Shown here piece after piece: positions 1 through 8,057 of a stretch of 46,501 bases of DNA; within the stretch, counting starts at the first letter, position 1; the number at the start of each line of letters is the position of its first letter. Source of the stretch: JBEIJQ01 sp040380145 (GTDB taxonomy: Bacteria; Bacteroidota; Bacteroidia; Chitinophagales; Saprospiraceae); assembly GCA_040380145.1 (NCBI GenBank), contig JBEIJQ010000004.1, positions 1 through 46,501 of the forward strand, read 5' to 3'. Position numbers and translations under genes: made by a program. A model generated the notes under the pieces. That model saw only the letters and a list, made by a program, of their open reading frames with translations, ran no database searches and was not told the origin of the DNA.

Positions 1-215
1 GGCCGTGCGCGTGTTCTGCTCGATTATCTTGGGTTTCTTAAAGATGACGTGTTTGACGTTTGTGCCTCAGAGGAGTCAAAAATAACAATTTTCTGAAAAT
101 GAAACAAATGGCAGTTCGGGCAAAAAAGAGGCGCAAAAAGTTCCGCATTCATTTCCCCTTATACCGCAAGCCCCCCAAAGAATCCTGTCATTTTCCCCAA
201 TGACAATTCCGGATT
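1..215. other. Left-edge intergenic region
   Basis: No gene can be supported here. A plus-strand frame is open from position 1 to a TGA at 94-96, but its codons have far fewer G/C third positions than neighbouring genes, so a real C-terminus is unlikely. An inverted repeat, TGTCATT (186-192) with AATGACA (199-205), lies just past the ruvB stop. It has no T-run, so I do not call it a terminator. Confidence 0.4.
77..108 (-). promoter_or_regulatory. Bacteroidota-type promoter reading left out of the window
   Basis: On the minus strand TTTG (108-105) is followed after 20 nt by TATTTTTG (84-77). This matches the Bacteroidota sigma-ABfr consensus TTTG-N19/20-TAnnTTTG at every fixed position. No ATG, GTG or TTG lies between the element and the window edge on that strand, so the transcript has a leader of at least about 70 nt, or is an RNA gene. 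Confidence 0.5.
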
Positions 216-1247
216 TTACCCGAACTCGAACAAAGTGCCCATGCTGCCCGGTGGATTCAATCCGGAGCGGGTCCAGGCGCGGTCGGTGGCTTGGCGGCCC
301 CGGGGTGTGCGGGAGAGGTAGCCCTGTTGGATGAGGAAGGGCTCGTGCACCTCTTCGATGGTGCCGGCGTCTTCGCCCACGGCGGTGGCGATCGTGTTGA
401 GTCCGACGGGGCCGCCCTTGAAATTTTGTACGATGGTGTTGAGGATCTTGTTGTCCATTTCGTCCAGGCCGTCGGCGTCCACATTGAGGGCGGCGAGGCC
501 GTATTGGGCGATGTCGAGGTCTATGGTCCCGTTGCCCTTGATCTGGGCGAAATCGCGCACGCGGCGCAGCAGGGCGTTGGCGATGCGGGGGGTGCCACGG
601 CTGCGGCGGGCGATCTCGTGGGTGCCTTCATCAGTGATGGGCACCTGTAGGATCTGGGCCGAACGGCGCACGATGCGTTCGATGGTCGCCGTGTCGTAGT
701 AATCCAGCAGGCATTTGATCCCGAATCGGGCGCGCATCGGGGCGGTGAGCAGGCCCATCCGCGTGGTGGCGCCCACGAGGGTGAACGGGTTGAGGGCGAT
801 CTGCACGCTGCGGGCGTTGGGGCCGCTGTCGATCATGATGTCGATCCTGTAATCTTCCATGGCCGAGTACAGGTATTCTTCCACCACGGTGTTGAGGCGG
901 TGGATCTCGTCGATGAACAGCACGTCGCCCGGCTCCAATTTGGTGAGCACGCCAGCCAGATCGCCCGGTTTTTCGAGCACCGGTCCGGAGCTCATCTTGA
1001 TGTCGGAATCCAGTTCGTTGGCGATGATCAGCGACAGAGTCGTCTTACCAAGGCCGGGCGGGCCGTGCAGCAGGACGTGGTCGAGCGCTTCGCCCCGTTT
1101 TTTGGCGGCGCCGATGAACACCTTGAGGTTGTCCACGATCGACGGCTGGCCGGTAAACTCCTCCAGCATTTTGGGCCGGAGAGCGCGTTCGAGGGCCTTG
1201 TCCTCGTTGTCGAGCCGTTCGGGATGGGGATTCAGGTTTGGATTCAT
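216..1247 (-). CDS. ruvB: Holliday junction branch migration DNA helicase RuvB
   Basis: A 343-residue AAA+ ATPase that, with RuvA and RuvC, drives branch migration of Holliday junctions. Visible motifs are Walker A HGPPGLGKTT (61-70), Walker B FIDEIHRL (about 111-118), sensor 1 VGATTR (158-163), the arginine-finger stretch MRARFGI (171-177) and sensor 2 GTPRIANAL. A C-terminal winged-helix DNA-binding domain ends in PRGRQATDRAW. The frame stays open far upstream as an out-of-frame shadow of the patatin gene. The start is therefore placed at the Met of MNPNLNPHPE, 26 nt after the patatin stop. The length is usual for the family. It is probably the last gene of the minus-strand unit beginning at the ArsA-like ATPase. 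Confidence 0.97.
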   Translation of the reverse strand: MNPNLNPHPERLDNEDKALERALRPKMLEEFTGQPSIVDNLKVFIGAAKKRGEALDHVLLHGPPGLGKTTLSLIIANELDSDIKMSSGPVLEKPGDLAGVLTKLEPGDVLFIDEIHRLNTVVEEYLYSAMEDYRIDIMIDSGPNARSVQIALNPFTLVGATTRMGLLTAPMRARFGIKCLLDYYDTATIERIVRRSAQILQVPITDEGTHEIARRSRGTPRIANALLRRVRDFAQIKGNGTIDLDIAQYGLAALNVDADGLDEMDNKILNTIVQNFKGGPVGLNTIATAVGEDAGTIEEVHEPFLIQQGYLSRTPRGRQATDRAWTRSGLNPPGSMGTLFEFG

Positions 1248-1273
1248 GGCGGCACAAAGATACAAAATGTTTC

Positions 1274-3550
1274 CTATCGGATCAGCTTTCGGAGCTGGCG
1301 AAGGGCCTGCTGGTTCTCGGGCAGGTTCATGGCGTAGAAAATGTCCAGTTTTTCGCGCTTGGTGAGATGGAGCGAAAGGGAGGCCCTTTCGTTGAGCCGC
1401 GATGGCCGGTAATCGAAGCGCACGACATGGACCCGTCTTTCGCCCAACAGGTCGGCGAGGTGGTCGAGCAGGTCGTCGTGGGCGTAGTCTTGGATGTCGG
1501 TGAACTTGGCGACGGCGCCCATCGGATTGAAAATTTTTTCGAAAAAACCGGTTCCTTGAGCCATCGTGGGCGTTTGCCCGTCCTCGGCGGCAAATTCGTG
1601 GGAGGCGCTCCGGATATCCACAAAGACTACGCCGTCGGTGTTGCGGCGGATCCAATCGGCAAAGCTGATGAGGAACCGGCAGGCGGTCTTGGTGCCGAAG
1701 TTGTCGCGGAAACCGGCGTCCATCACCTGCGTACCGGGCGAAGTGGGCAGGTACACGTTGGGCAAGATGTAGGGATAGGTGGCGTTCATCCGCAGAGCCG
1801 ACAGAAATCCCATGGCGGCCGCTTCTTTTTCTCCTAAAAGCGCACGGGCGGAAATAGCGTCCACGTCCGTGGGCACCGTGCGGGAGAATCCCACGCCGGG
1901 CCGGTGCAGATAGGAAACGGGCTGGGCAGAGATCACCAATTGGCGACCGTCCTCTATGATGACGGGGGTGATGAACATGAGCGGGCAGAGCGCTTCCCGT
2001 TCGGGTCCGGCGTAGTCGCCCACGCGTTTGTCGAGTATTTTCCCGAGGTTTTCGTTGAGCTGCTGCTCGAAGATGTAGCCCCGATCTTTGAGGTAGGTGT
2101 GCCCTTCGCGCTCGAACTTCATCCACGGCACGAAGATGTCGTTGGTGGCGATGGCAAAGGCCACCGAGTTGACCAGGTCTTTGGTGATGTTGGGGTACAA
2201 ATTGGAGTCGGCCACGGAGATGGACTTGTCTGCTTGCTGCCGCAGGTACACCTCGCGCAGATAACCGAGGCCCAACATGCCCCCGGAGGCGCCCGTCATC
2301 AGCACCGTGTGCGGAAAAAGGCGGCCGTTGAGGACGCTGTCGGCTTGCTGCAGCACCCGGACGGTCCAAGCGGCCGCCCGCAGACCGCCGCCGGTGGAAT
2401 GGATCACCACCAATTTGGGCTTTTTCAGCACGCTGCCGCCGAAACGGCTCCGCCAACGGTTCAGGATACGGAGTGTGCTGTCCATATCCGCCCGATAGCC
2501 CGAGTAACCGCTGAGGCTGTCCAACGAACGGACCGAATAAGCCGCCGGGGTCGAATAATCCAGTCCGTAGGCTTTGTTTTTGTGGTCGAAATATCCTTTG
2601 CCGGTCATAAAGTTCACCAAGACCAACAGGGCGATCAGGAACAACGCCCGCCATTCGCGCAGCCAGTAGGTGATGGCGCCGAGGATGGAGGTGGCCACGG
2701 AAAAAAGGATGAAAATACTGGCCGCGGCGGGTATCCGGGCCATGGGTTTCTCCATGAGCATGCCCACCGCGACGAGCACCGTGATGCCCACGATCTGGAT
2801 CACGAGGGCGTTGACATGGTTTTGGCGGAACACCTGGAGCAGCATCTCGTCGTCGTAGTGGGCCACGCTGCGCACCGGTCGCGGGCGCAGGTATTCGGTC
2901 AGATAAAATTCAACGGGCCGCGCGTGGCGGTGGATGTCTTCTTTCGGCTTTTCTTCCTTGGCGGCCGATTTGCTCCTGAACAGGCTCCGGAGGCTGCGCC
3001 GCACATTGAGGGGGTCGGCGTTCTGAGTAAAAAAAAGGATGTCCTTGTTGGTGGCCTGGAAGTAGAGGTAGGCACCGAACAGGCCCGTGAACATCCCGAA
3101 AAAAAAGCCGGTGCAGAGGAAAAAAATGCTGTATTCGGCCTCGAACTGGTTGTACCACTGGAAGTGCACCACGCGGCCGATGTAAAAGGCCACGAACGAC
3201 ACGGGCACCAAACTGTTGTTGATGCAGAATTTGGCGAACGGTCGCGAGAGAGAGGCCAAAAAGGGAAAACGGTAGGCGTTCACGATGTACACCGTGGTCT
3301 GCCAGGCCATCAGCAGGCCGCTGAAACTGAACCCCACCAGAAAAAAGCTCCAAAAGCTCACCCGGCCGAGGTATTCCGGGTCGAGGAACAGGTAGTGGAG
3401 CCCGAAACGGCGGCCGAAACTGCCGGCCACCATGAGGGCCAGCAAGACCCATACGGAGGTCAGCAGCGTATTCGATCGGAAGTGCAGCACAAACAACTGT
3501 ACCGGGAACGAACGCGTCAACCCGCGAAAAAAAACGGCGGCTTTGGTCAT
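1274..3550 (-). CDS. Membrane-anchored patatin-like phospholipase
   Basis: A 758-residue protein. The N-terminal half holds about six or seven hydrophobic segments (roughly 19-43, 62-84, 108-125, 140-165, 247-266, 272-296 and 302-316). The C-terminal half is a patatin-like hydrolase: oxyanion-hole motif GGGLR (387-391), nucleophile motif GASGG with Ser422, and Asp611 in MDAGFRDNFG. These are the Ser/Asp dyad of patatin-type lipid acyl hydrolases. The likely role is hydrolysis of phospholipids or other lipids at the inner membrane; the substrate is unknown. The charged stretch at 190-215 probably faces the cytoplasm. It lies 66 nt after the NlpC/P60 gene and 26 nt before ruvB. Fusion of a large polytopic region to a patatin domain is uncommon among well-studied members. 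Confidence 0.82.
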   Translation of the reverse strand: MTKAAVFFRGLTRSFPVQLFVLHFRSNTLLTSVWVLLALMVAGSFGRRFGLHYLFLDPEYLGRVSFWSFFLVGFSFSGLLMAWQTTVYIVNAYRFPFLASLSRPFAKFCINNSLVPVSFVAFYIGRVVHFQWYNQFEAEYSIFFLCTGFFFGMFTGLFGAYLYFQATNKDILFFTQNADPLNVRRSLRSLFRSKSAAKEEKPKEDIHRHARPVEFYLTEYLRPRPVRSVAHYDDEMLLQVFRQNHVNALVIQIVGITVLVAVGMLMEKPMARIPAAASIFILFSVATSILGAITYWLREWRALFLIALLVLVNFMTGKGYFDHKNKAYGLDYSTPAAYSVRSLDSLSGYSGYRADMDSTLRILNRWRSRFGGSVLKKPKLVVIHSTGGGLRAAAWTVRVLQQADSVLNGRLFPHTVLMTGASGGMLGLGYLREVYLRQQADKSISVADSNLYPNITKDLVNSVAFAIATNDIFVPWMKFEREGHTYLKDRGYIFEQQLNENLGKILDKRVGDYAGPEREALCPLMFITPVIIEDGRQLVISAQPVSYLHRPGVGFSRTVPTDVDAISARALLGEKEAAAMGFLSALRMNATYPYILPNVYLPTSPGTQVMDAGFRDNFGTKTACRFLISFADWIRRNTDGVVFVDIRSASHEFAAEDGQTPTMAQGTGFFEKIFNPMGAVAKFTDIQDYAHDDLLDHLADLLGERRVHVVRFDYRPSRLNERASLSLHLTKREKLDIFYAMNLPENQQALRQLRKLIR

Positions 3551-3616
3551 ACGGGATTCTTTCCGGAAGGCTTTGTGACCGGTTTTCGGAAAGAACGCAA
3601 TTTTACGGATTTATGA

Positions 3617-4387
3617 TCAGAAAAGGGGCATCATGCGCCGCACCTCGGGTTTTTGGTGCGACCAAGCCACCTCCCGCTCCCGGAAAATGCCGTCGGGCCC
3701 CCAGCGGTCGAGGCGCACTTCTCCGGAAGCGTGCAGGATCCAGCCTTCCGGGAAAACGATCCCCACATGCACGACCCGGCCCTCGTCGTTGCGGAAAAAA
3801 GCGAGGTCGCCCGTGGTCCTTTCCGAAAAATCGATCGGCCGGCCCTCCAGCGCCTGCTGCCAAGCATCGCGCGGCAGCGGGCGGCCCAAAAACCGAAATA
3901 CCTGTTGGGACAGTCCCGAACAATCGATGCCGAACGGCGAACGGCCGCCCCACAGATAGGGCGCGTGCCAATATCCCATCGCGATGCGGTGCAACCGGCC
4001 CTCGGTCGGCGGCTCGGCGGTGGGGTCAGAGGCTTCGCCCTCGTGGCGCCAGGTTTCGCCGAACCAAGGGAGTTCGCCCGTGGAAGTGCGCCCGGGCAGC
4101 GGGCTGCCCATCAGCACCGGTTGCCGTTCGTACGGCGAACGCCACAGGTATCCCACCGGATCCAGGGCCATTGCGGTCGAGGGCGTCGGGGCGTCCGACC
4201 GCTGCCCCTGCTTGGGATCCATCCAGCCTTCGTAGCCGTCGTGGAGGCAGCGCACGCGCAGCCATTTGGGCGTTTCCCCGAGGATCTCGAAGGTTTCGCC
4301 GAAGAGCAGTTGCGACACCATCTCGGAGGCATCCGAGGGTTCGCGGCGCAAGGGCGCCAAAGTCACTGTGCAAATCGCTTGGTCCAT
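3617..4387 (-). CDS. NlpC/P60 family cysteine peptidase with N-terminal SH3-like region
   Basis: A 256-residue protein expected to cut peptide crosslinks or stems of peptidoglycan. The C-terminal papain-like domain has the catalytic Cys156 in GIDCSG, His207 in VVHVGI and His219 in ILHASG. The first ~60 residues resemble a bacterial SH3 domain (LAPLRREPSDASEMVSQLLFG, then LRVRCLHDGYEGWM), and residues 75-105 may be a second SH3-like module. No convincing signal peptide is visible at the chosen Met, so export is uncertain. It follows the N-acetylmuramoyl-L-alanine amidase gene by 10 nt, which pairs two cell-wall hydrolases in one unit. The family assignment is firm; the exact bond cut is not known. 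Confidence 0.9.
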   Translation of the reverse strand: MDQAICTVTLAPLRREPSDASEMVSQLLFGETFEILGETPKWLRVRCLHDGYEGWMDPKQGQRSDAPTPSTAMALDPVGYLWRSPYERQPVLMGSPLPGRTSTGELPWFGETWRHEGEASDPTAEPPTEGRLHRIAMGYWHAPYLWGGRSPFGIDCSGLSQQVFRFLGRPLPRDAWQQALEGRPIDFSERTTGDLAFFRNDEGRVVHVGIVFPEGWILHASGEVRLDRWGPDGIFREREVAWSHQKPEVRRMMPLF

Positions 4388-4397
4388 CCCGCTTTTT

Positions 4398-5549
4398 TCA
4401 GTAGTCCAACATAAGGCCTTCTGCCAACCAGTCGGCGATCGCTTGTCGGTTGGCGACCACGGTAATCCGCTTTTGGTCGTACCGGTTTTGGATGTTGCCC
4501 AGTTCTATGAAAACGCTGGGCGGGGTACAGTTGACCAATGTGAACAGATCCCGGGGGATGACCGAACCTTCGTACCGGCCGTTCTCGCGGTTTTCCGCGT
4601 AGCGGTTTTTCATCACTTCGTACATGGCCTTGGCCGTGCCACGGCCCACCGTACTGCCGGGGGAGTAGTAAAAAAACAGGTCGATGCGCTCGTGTTTGGC
4701 CCTCGAATCCACATGGATTTCGATCACCCGCTGATAGGTGGTGCCCTCGCCGCGGTGTTTTTCGTAGAGTTTGTTCACTTGGTCCGTGCGTTGTTGCAAG
4801 CGGGCTTTTTGGTTGACCGGGATTTTTTTGTTACCGAACGCCTTTTCGTCGGAATCGGCGGGCAGGTATTGGATATCGCGGATGCCATCGTTGGGGTCCT
4901 CCACCAGCAAATACACCACCGCGCCGTGCTCCAACAGGCTTTTGGCCAGCCGGAGGGTCACATCGTAGGCATATTCGTCTTCGCAGAGCACATGCTTGCC
5001 CGTTTTACCCACCGCGCCGGGGTCAGGTCCGCCGTGCCCCGGGATCAGGTAGTACACGGCCCCGGCCAATTTATTGTCTTTCAGGGTTATGTTTTTGAAT
5101 TTTTTCCCCAAAAAACCATATTCCCGCTGTTTAGGGGCCTTGAACACGGTGGGGGAGCAGTGTACCAGCCCGTGCGGGACCCAGAGTTCGAGGTCCGATT
5201 GGTAGGTCTTGGCCTTGATGCCGCGGATGAACATTCTTTTGTTGTATTCGTCGATGCGCAACGCGAGGGCCTCGTCTTTGATGCCCACGGAGCCCATGAT
5301 GGTTTTTTTGTTGAACTTGTAGATGATGATCGGCAATTTATACCGGACTCCGAGTTTCAGGCCTTCGTTTTTTTTGAGTTTGTTGATCTTGTAAAATTCG
5401 TCCAGGTTGCAGGCATCACGGTCCAGCCGATAGCGGCCCAAAAGCGTCAGCGCGCCGTCGCCCGACTCCGCGGTCTCGACTACATAGCGGTTTTGGGCCT
5501 GCAGGGCCCACCCGGAGAGGATGAGCGCGAGGAAGAAAAAAAGGCGCAT
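4398..5549 (-). CDS. Secreted N-acetylmuramoyl-L-alanine amidase (Amidase_3)
   Basis: A 383-residue zinc amidase that cleaves the bond between MurNAc and the stem peptide. Residues 1-19 form a signal peptide ending ALQAQ. Residues about 37-75 look like a LysM-like module. The catalytic domain starts near 165: zinc ligands His172 (PGHGGPDPG), Glu192 (CEDEYA) and His279 (IEIHVDS), and catalytic Glu349 (VFIELGN). Family members of this type act in daughter-cell separation or wall turnover in the periplasm. The gene lies 18 nt after the ArsA-like ATPase and 10 nt before the NlpC/P60 gene, so the three are probably co-transcribed. Confidence 0.93.
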   Translation of the reverse strand: MRLFFFLALILSGWALQAQNRYVVETAESGDGALTLLGRYRLDRDACNLDEFYKINKLKKNEGLKLGVRYKLPIIIYKFNKKTIMGSVGIKDEALALRIDEYNKRMFIRGIKAKTYQSDLELWVPHGLVHCSPTVFKAPKQREYGFLGKKFKNITLKDNKLAGAVYYLIPGHGGPDPGAVGKTGKHVLCEDEYAYDVTLRLAKSLLEHGAVVYLLVEDPNDGIRDIQYLPADSDEKAFGNKKIPVNQKARLQQRTDQVNKLYEKHRGEGTTYQRVIEIHVDSRAKHERIDLFFYYSPGSTVGRGTAKAMYEVMKNRYAENRENGRYEGSVIPRDLFTLVNCTPPSVFIELGNIQNRYDQKRITVVANRQAIADWLAEGLMLDY

Positions 5550-5567
5550 GTGGGCGTACTGAAAAAA

Positions 5568-6731
5568 TTATCTGGACAACTGGACGGTCAGCCACGGGGC
5601 CTCGAAAGAATGCCCCGTCATTTCCATGAAACTTGCAAACCGCGGCAAAAAAACGTTTTTTCGGCGATTTCCCAAGTCTATGACCAGTTCGTCGCCGAAT
5701 TTCTGCAAGGAAAATTCGCTTTTTTTGATGAAAGGAAGTCGCATGCGCACTTCGTACCCGCCTTCGACTTCCTCGACGACGATGGGCTTTTCACGGTAGT
5801 ATACATCGGCCACCTCGTGCCGGGCGTACAGGGTTGATCCGATCCTTTCCAATAGTTTCAGCCCGAACACTTCCTCGCCGAGATGCGGCACCTGCAGCAC
5901 GGGCAAATGGTCGAAACTCTCCCGGATGTCGAGCAGGTGTGCTTTTTGTGACGCGAGGTATTTCGCGAAAAGTTGCCCCGCAGCACCCAGTTCGTCGGGC
6001 CATACGCGGTTCACGATCACGGCGTCCACATTGTAGCCGTAGAGCTGCAGATAGGTGTAGGCGCGCTTGGCTTCCTGCACCACCATCCGCTCCGGATTGG
6101 CCACCAGCCGGATGGAACAGATGTCGGGGTCGAGCATCGCCTTTTGGATGCGCTCGAGCTTGTCGAAGAGGCGCTCCAATTCCTCGTAGCCCCTGTCCAA
6201 CGGCACGCCGGTGGTCCGGCGCACCACCGATCCCAAGGTCTTGATGGCGAATTTTTGTCCGGGGAAGGCGCGGGTGAGCCACGAGCGGGTGACCTGCGGC
6301 AGGGTCAGCAGGGTGAGCGTTTCGCCCGTGGGCGCACTGTCGATGACGATGAGGTCGTAAAAGCCCTCGGCGAAATACTTGTCTATCCACAGGAACGCCG
6401 AGGCCTCTTCCATTCCGGGCAACACCGAAAGTTCCTCGGCCACGACATTGCGCATGCCCTGCCAGCGGAAAACCGTGTACATCAGCTGGCGCATGTTCTC
6501 CCAGTATTTTTTCATCGAAAAATACACGTCTAACTCTTGGCCCCAAAGATTTTCGATCACGGGAACGGGCTCCGGGCCCAGAGGCATGTCGAGGGCGTCC
6601 GAAAGGCTGTGGGCCGGATCCGTCGAGATGACCAGCGTCCTCAGCCCGCTGCGGGCCGCCCGCAAGGCCGTGGCCGCCGCTGCGGTCGTTTTGCCCACGC
6701 CCCCTTTTCCGGTAAACAACAATATGCGCAT
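5568..6731 (-). CDS. ArsA/GET3-family ATPase
   Basis: A 387-residue deviant Walker A ATPase. The P-loop GKGGVGKTT (8-16) carries the signature Lys9. Switch I is STDPAHSLSDAL (about 36-47) and switch II is IDSAPTGETL. Residues about 315-387 form the small all-beta ArsA/HSP20-like domain found in many bacterial members. There is a single ATPase half, unlike the duplicated arsenite pump ArsA, and no arsenic genes (arsB, arsC, arsR) are nearby. An arsenite role is therefore not supported; the client in bacteria is generally unknown. The conserved N-terminus fixes the start. A TAACTTTG promoter element ends 4 nt before the ATG (see findings). It heads a minus-strand run reaching ruvB. Confidence 0.92.
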   Translation of the reverse strand: MRILLFTGKGGVGKTTAAAATALRAARSGLRTLVISTDPAHSLSDALDMPLGPEPVPVIENLWGQELDVYFSMKKYWENMRQLMYTVFRWQGMRNVVAEELSVLPGMEEASAFLWIDKYFAEGFYDLIVIDSAPTGETLTLLTLPQVTRSWLTRAFPGQKFAIKTLGSVVRRTTGVPLDRGYEELERLFDKLERIQKAMLDPDICSIRLVANPERMVVQEAKRAYTYLQLYGYNVDAVIVNRVWPDELGAAGQLFAKYLASQKAHLLDIRESFDHLPVLQVPHLGEEVFGLKLLERIGSTLYARHEVADVYYREKPIVVEEVEGGYEVRMRLPFIKKSEFSLQKFGDELVIDLGNRRKNVFLPRFASFMEMTGHSFEAPWLTVQLSR

Positions 6732-6735
6732 AGCA

Positions 6736-6743
6736 CAAAGTTA
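6736..6743 (-). promoter_or_regulatory. -7 promoter element of the ArsA-like ATPase gene
   Basis: TAACTTTG on the minus strand matches TAnnTTTG. It ends 4 nt before the ATG at 6731, so transcription should start at or next to the start codon. No good TTTG partner is present about 19 nt upstream. Confidence 0.5.
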
Positions 6744-6860
6744 AGCCCAAAACGGTCTCTGTGGTCTTGCTCGGAGGGCCGGAAAAAGGGATTTTTCACT
6801 GCCATGTTGTCCCGGGCGGCTGCTTTTTGAGAGCTTTTTTTGAGAAAAAAATTTTTTTCC

Positions 6861-6886
6861 AAAAAAGTCGAACCGATCGAATCGGT
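6861..6886 (-). terminator. Probable terminator of the polyprenyl synthase gene
   Basis: On the minus strand ACCGAT-TCG-ATCGGT forms a 6-bp perfect stem. Five nt later comes a run of six T (6866-6861), about 45 nt past the stop codon. The stem is short, so strength is doubtful. Confidence 0.4.
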
Positions 6887-6931
6887 ATCCTTCCAAACCC
6901 GATGTTCGGTTGCAAGGCAGCGATGGCGGGC

Positions 6932-7918
6932 TTATTTCTTGCGCTCCGTCACATATTCGATCAATTCTTCCAATGCCCGTTTGGCCGTGCCGTCCGGAAA
7001 AGTGCGCAGGACTTGGAGGGCTTTTTCGCGGTGGTCGTACATGGCCTGTCGGGCGTATTCGATCCCGCCGCTTTGGAGCACATAGTTCGTCACCTCTCGG
7101 ATCCGTTCCGGTTCGGTGTTGTGGTTTTTGATCAGGTCTATGAGCCTTCGCCGGCGTGACGCATCGGCGTGTTGGAGCGCGTAGATCAGCGGCAGGGTCA
7201 TCTTTTTTTCCTGCAGGTCGTTGCCCTGTGGCTTGCCCGGGTCGCCGTCGCCGAAATCGAACAGGTCGTCGCGGATCTGGAAGGCGATGCCGACGTGTTC
7301 GCCAAAAAGCCGCATCCGTTCTATGGCATCCGTGTCGTCGGTCACGGATGCGGCCCCGGCGGCACAAGATGCCGCGATAAGGGAAGCGGTTTTTTGGCGG
7401 ATGATGTCGAAATATACCTCTTCGCGGATATCCAATCTGCGTGCCTTTTCCATTTGCAGCATTTCGCCTTCCGACATTTCGCGGACGGCCCTCGACACGA
7501 TCTGCAGCAGGCGGTATTCACCGTTGTCGAGGGCCAGCAAAAGCCCGCGCGAGAGCAGGTAATCGCCCACGAGCACGGCCGCCTTGTTTTTCCAAAGGGC
7601 GTTCACCGAAAAGAAACCTCGGCGCTCCAACGAATCGTCCACTACATCGTCGTGCACCAAGGTGGCGGTGTGCAGCATTTCCACCAGGCCGGCGGCGTGG
7701 TAGGTCGAAGGCCGGACGGGCCCGAACAATTTGGCGGAAAGAAAAATGAACATCGGCCGCATCTGCTTGCCCTTTCGGCGCACGATGTACGCGGCGATGC
7801 GGTCCAACAGCGGCGCATTGCTCTTGAGGGCGTCCCGGAACTGGCGCTGGAACTGTTTGAGCTCCTGTTCGACCGGTGCGGTGATTTCAGTAAGGGTTTT
7901 ACGCATAAAAAAAGGCAA
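6932..7918 (-). CDS. Polyprenyl diphosphate synthase (long-chain trans-prenyltransferase)
   Basis: A 328-residue all-helical prenyltransferase that extends allylic diphosphates with isopentenyl diphosphate, probably to make the menaquinone side chain. Motifs are GKQMRP (50-55), first Asp-rich motif DDVVD (90-94) and second RDDLFD (216-221). Small residues just before the first Asp-rich motif (HTATLVH) fit a long-chain product such as octaprenyl or heptaprenyl diphosphate. Chain length cannot be read with certainty. The start may be Met5 (MRKTLTE, at 7906) instead of Met1. The gene is divergent from the alpha/beta hydrolase across about 140 nt. A TATCTTGC on the minus strand at 7975-7968 is a weak promoter candidate. 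Confidence 0.92.
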   Translation of the reverse strand: MPFFMRKTLTEITAPVEQELKQFQRQFRDALKSNAPLLDRIAAYIVRRKGKQMRPMFIFLSAKLFGPVRPSTYHAAGLVEMLHTATLVHDDVVDDSLERRGFFSVNALWKNKAAVLVGDYLLSRGLLLALDNGEYRLLQIVSRAVREMSEGEMLQMEKARRLDIREEVYFDIIRQKTASLIAASCAAGAASVTDDTDAIERMRLFGEHVGIAFQIRDDLFDFGDGDPGKPQGNDLQEKKMTLPLIYALQHADASRRRRLIDLIKNHNTEPERIREVTNYVLQSGGIEYARQAMYDHREKALQVLRTFPDGTAKRALEELIEYVTERKK

Positions 7919-8057
7919 AGGCGGCCCGTTGCCGAAAAAGACCCCTGCTCGGGCAGTCGGTTTTGGCGCAAGATAGGAACATCCGAAGGGAAATTTGGTT
8001 GCGGCCTACCGCTGTTCTCGGGAAAAGCGGCAATTTTGAGAAAAAAAACGCCTCCCC

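Noticed and set aside
186..205. 7-bp inverted repeat as ruvB terminator
   Set aside because: No T-run on either side.
216..2654. An 812-codon minus-strand frame containing RuvB
   Set aside because: Only the last 343 codons are RuvB. The rest is an Arg/Pro/Gly-rich out-of-frame reading of the patatin gene.
1904..3616. A 570-codon plus-strand frame antisense to the patatin gene
   Set aside because: His/Glu/Gly-rich shadow composition; the minus-strand patatin active-site motifs are clear.
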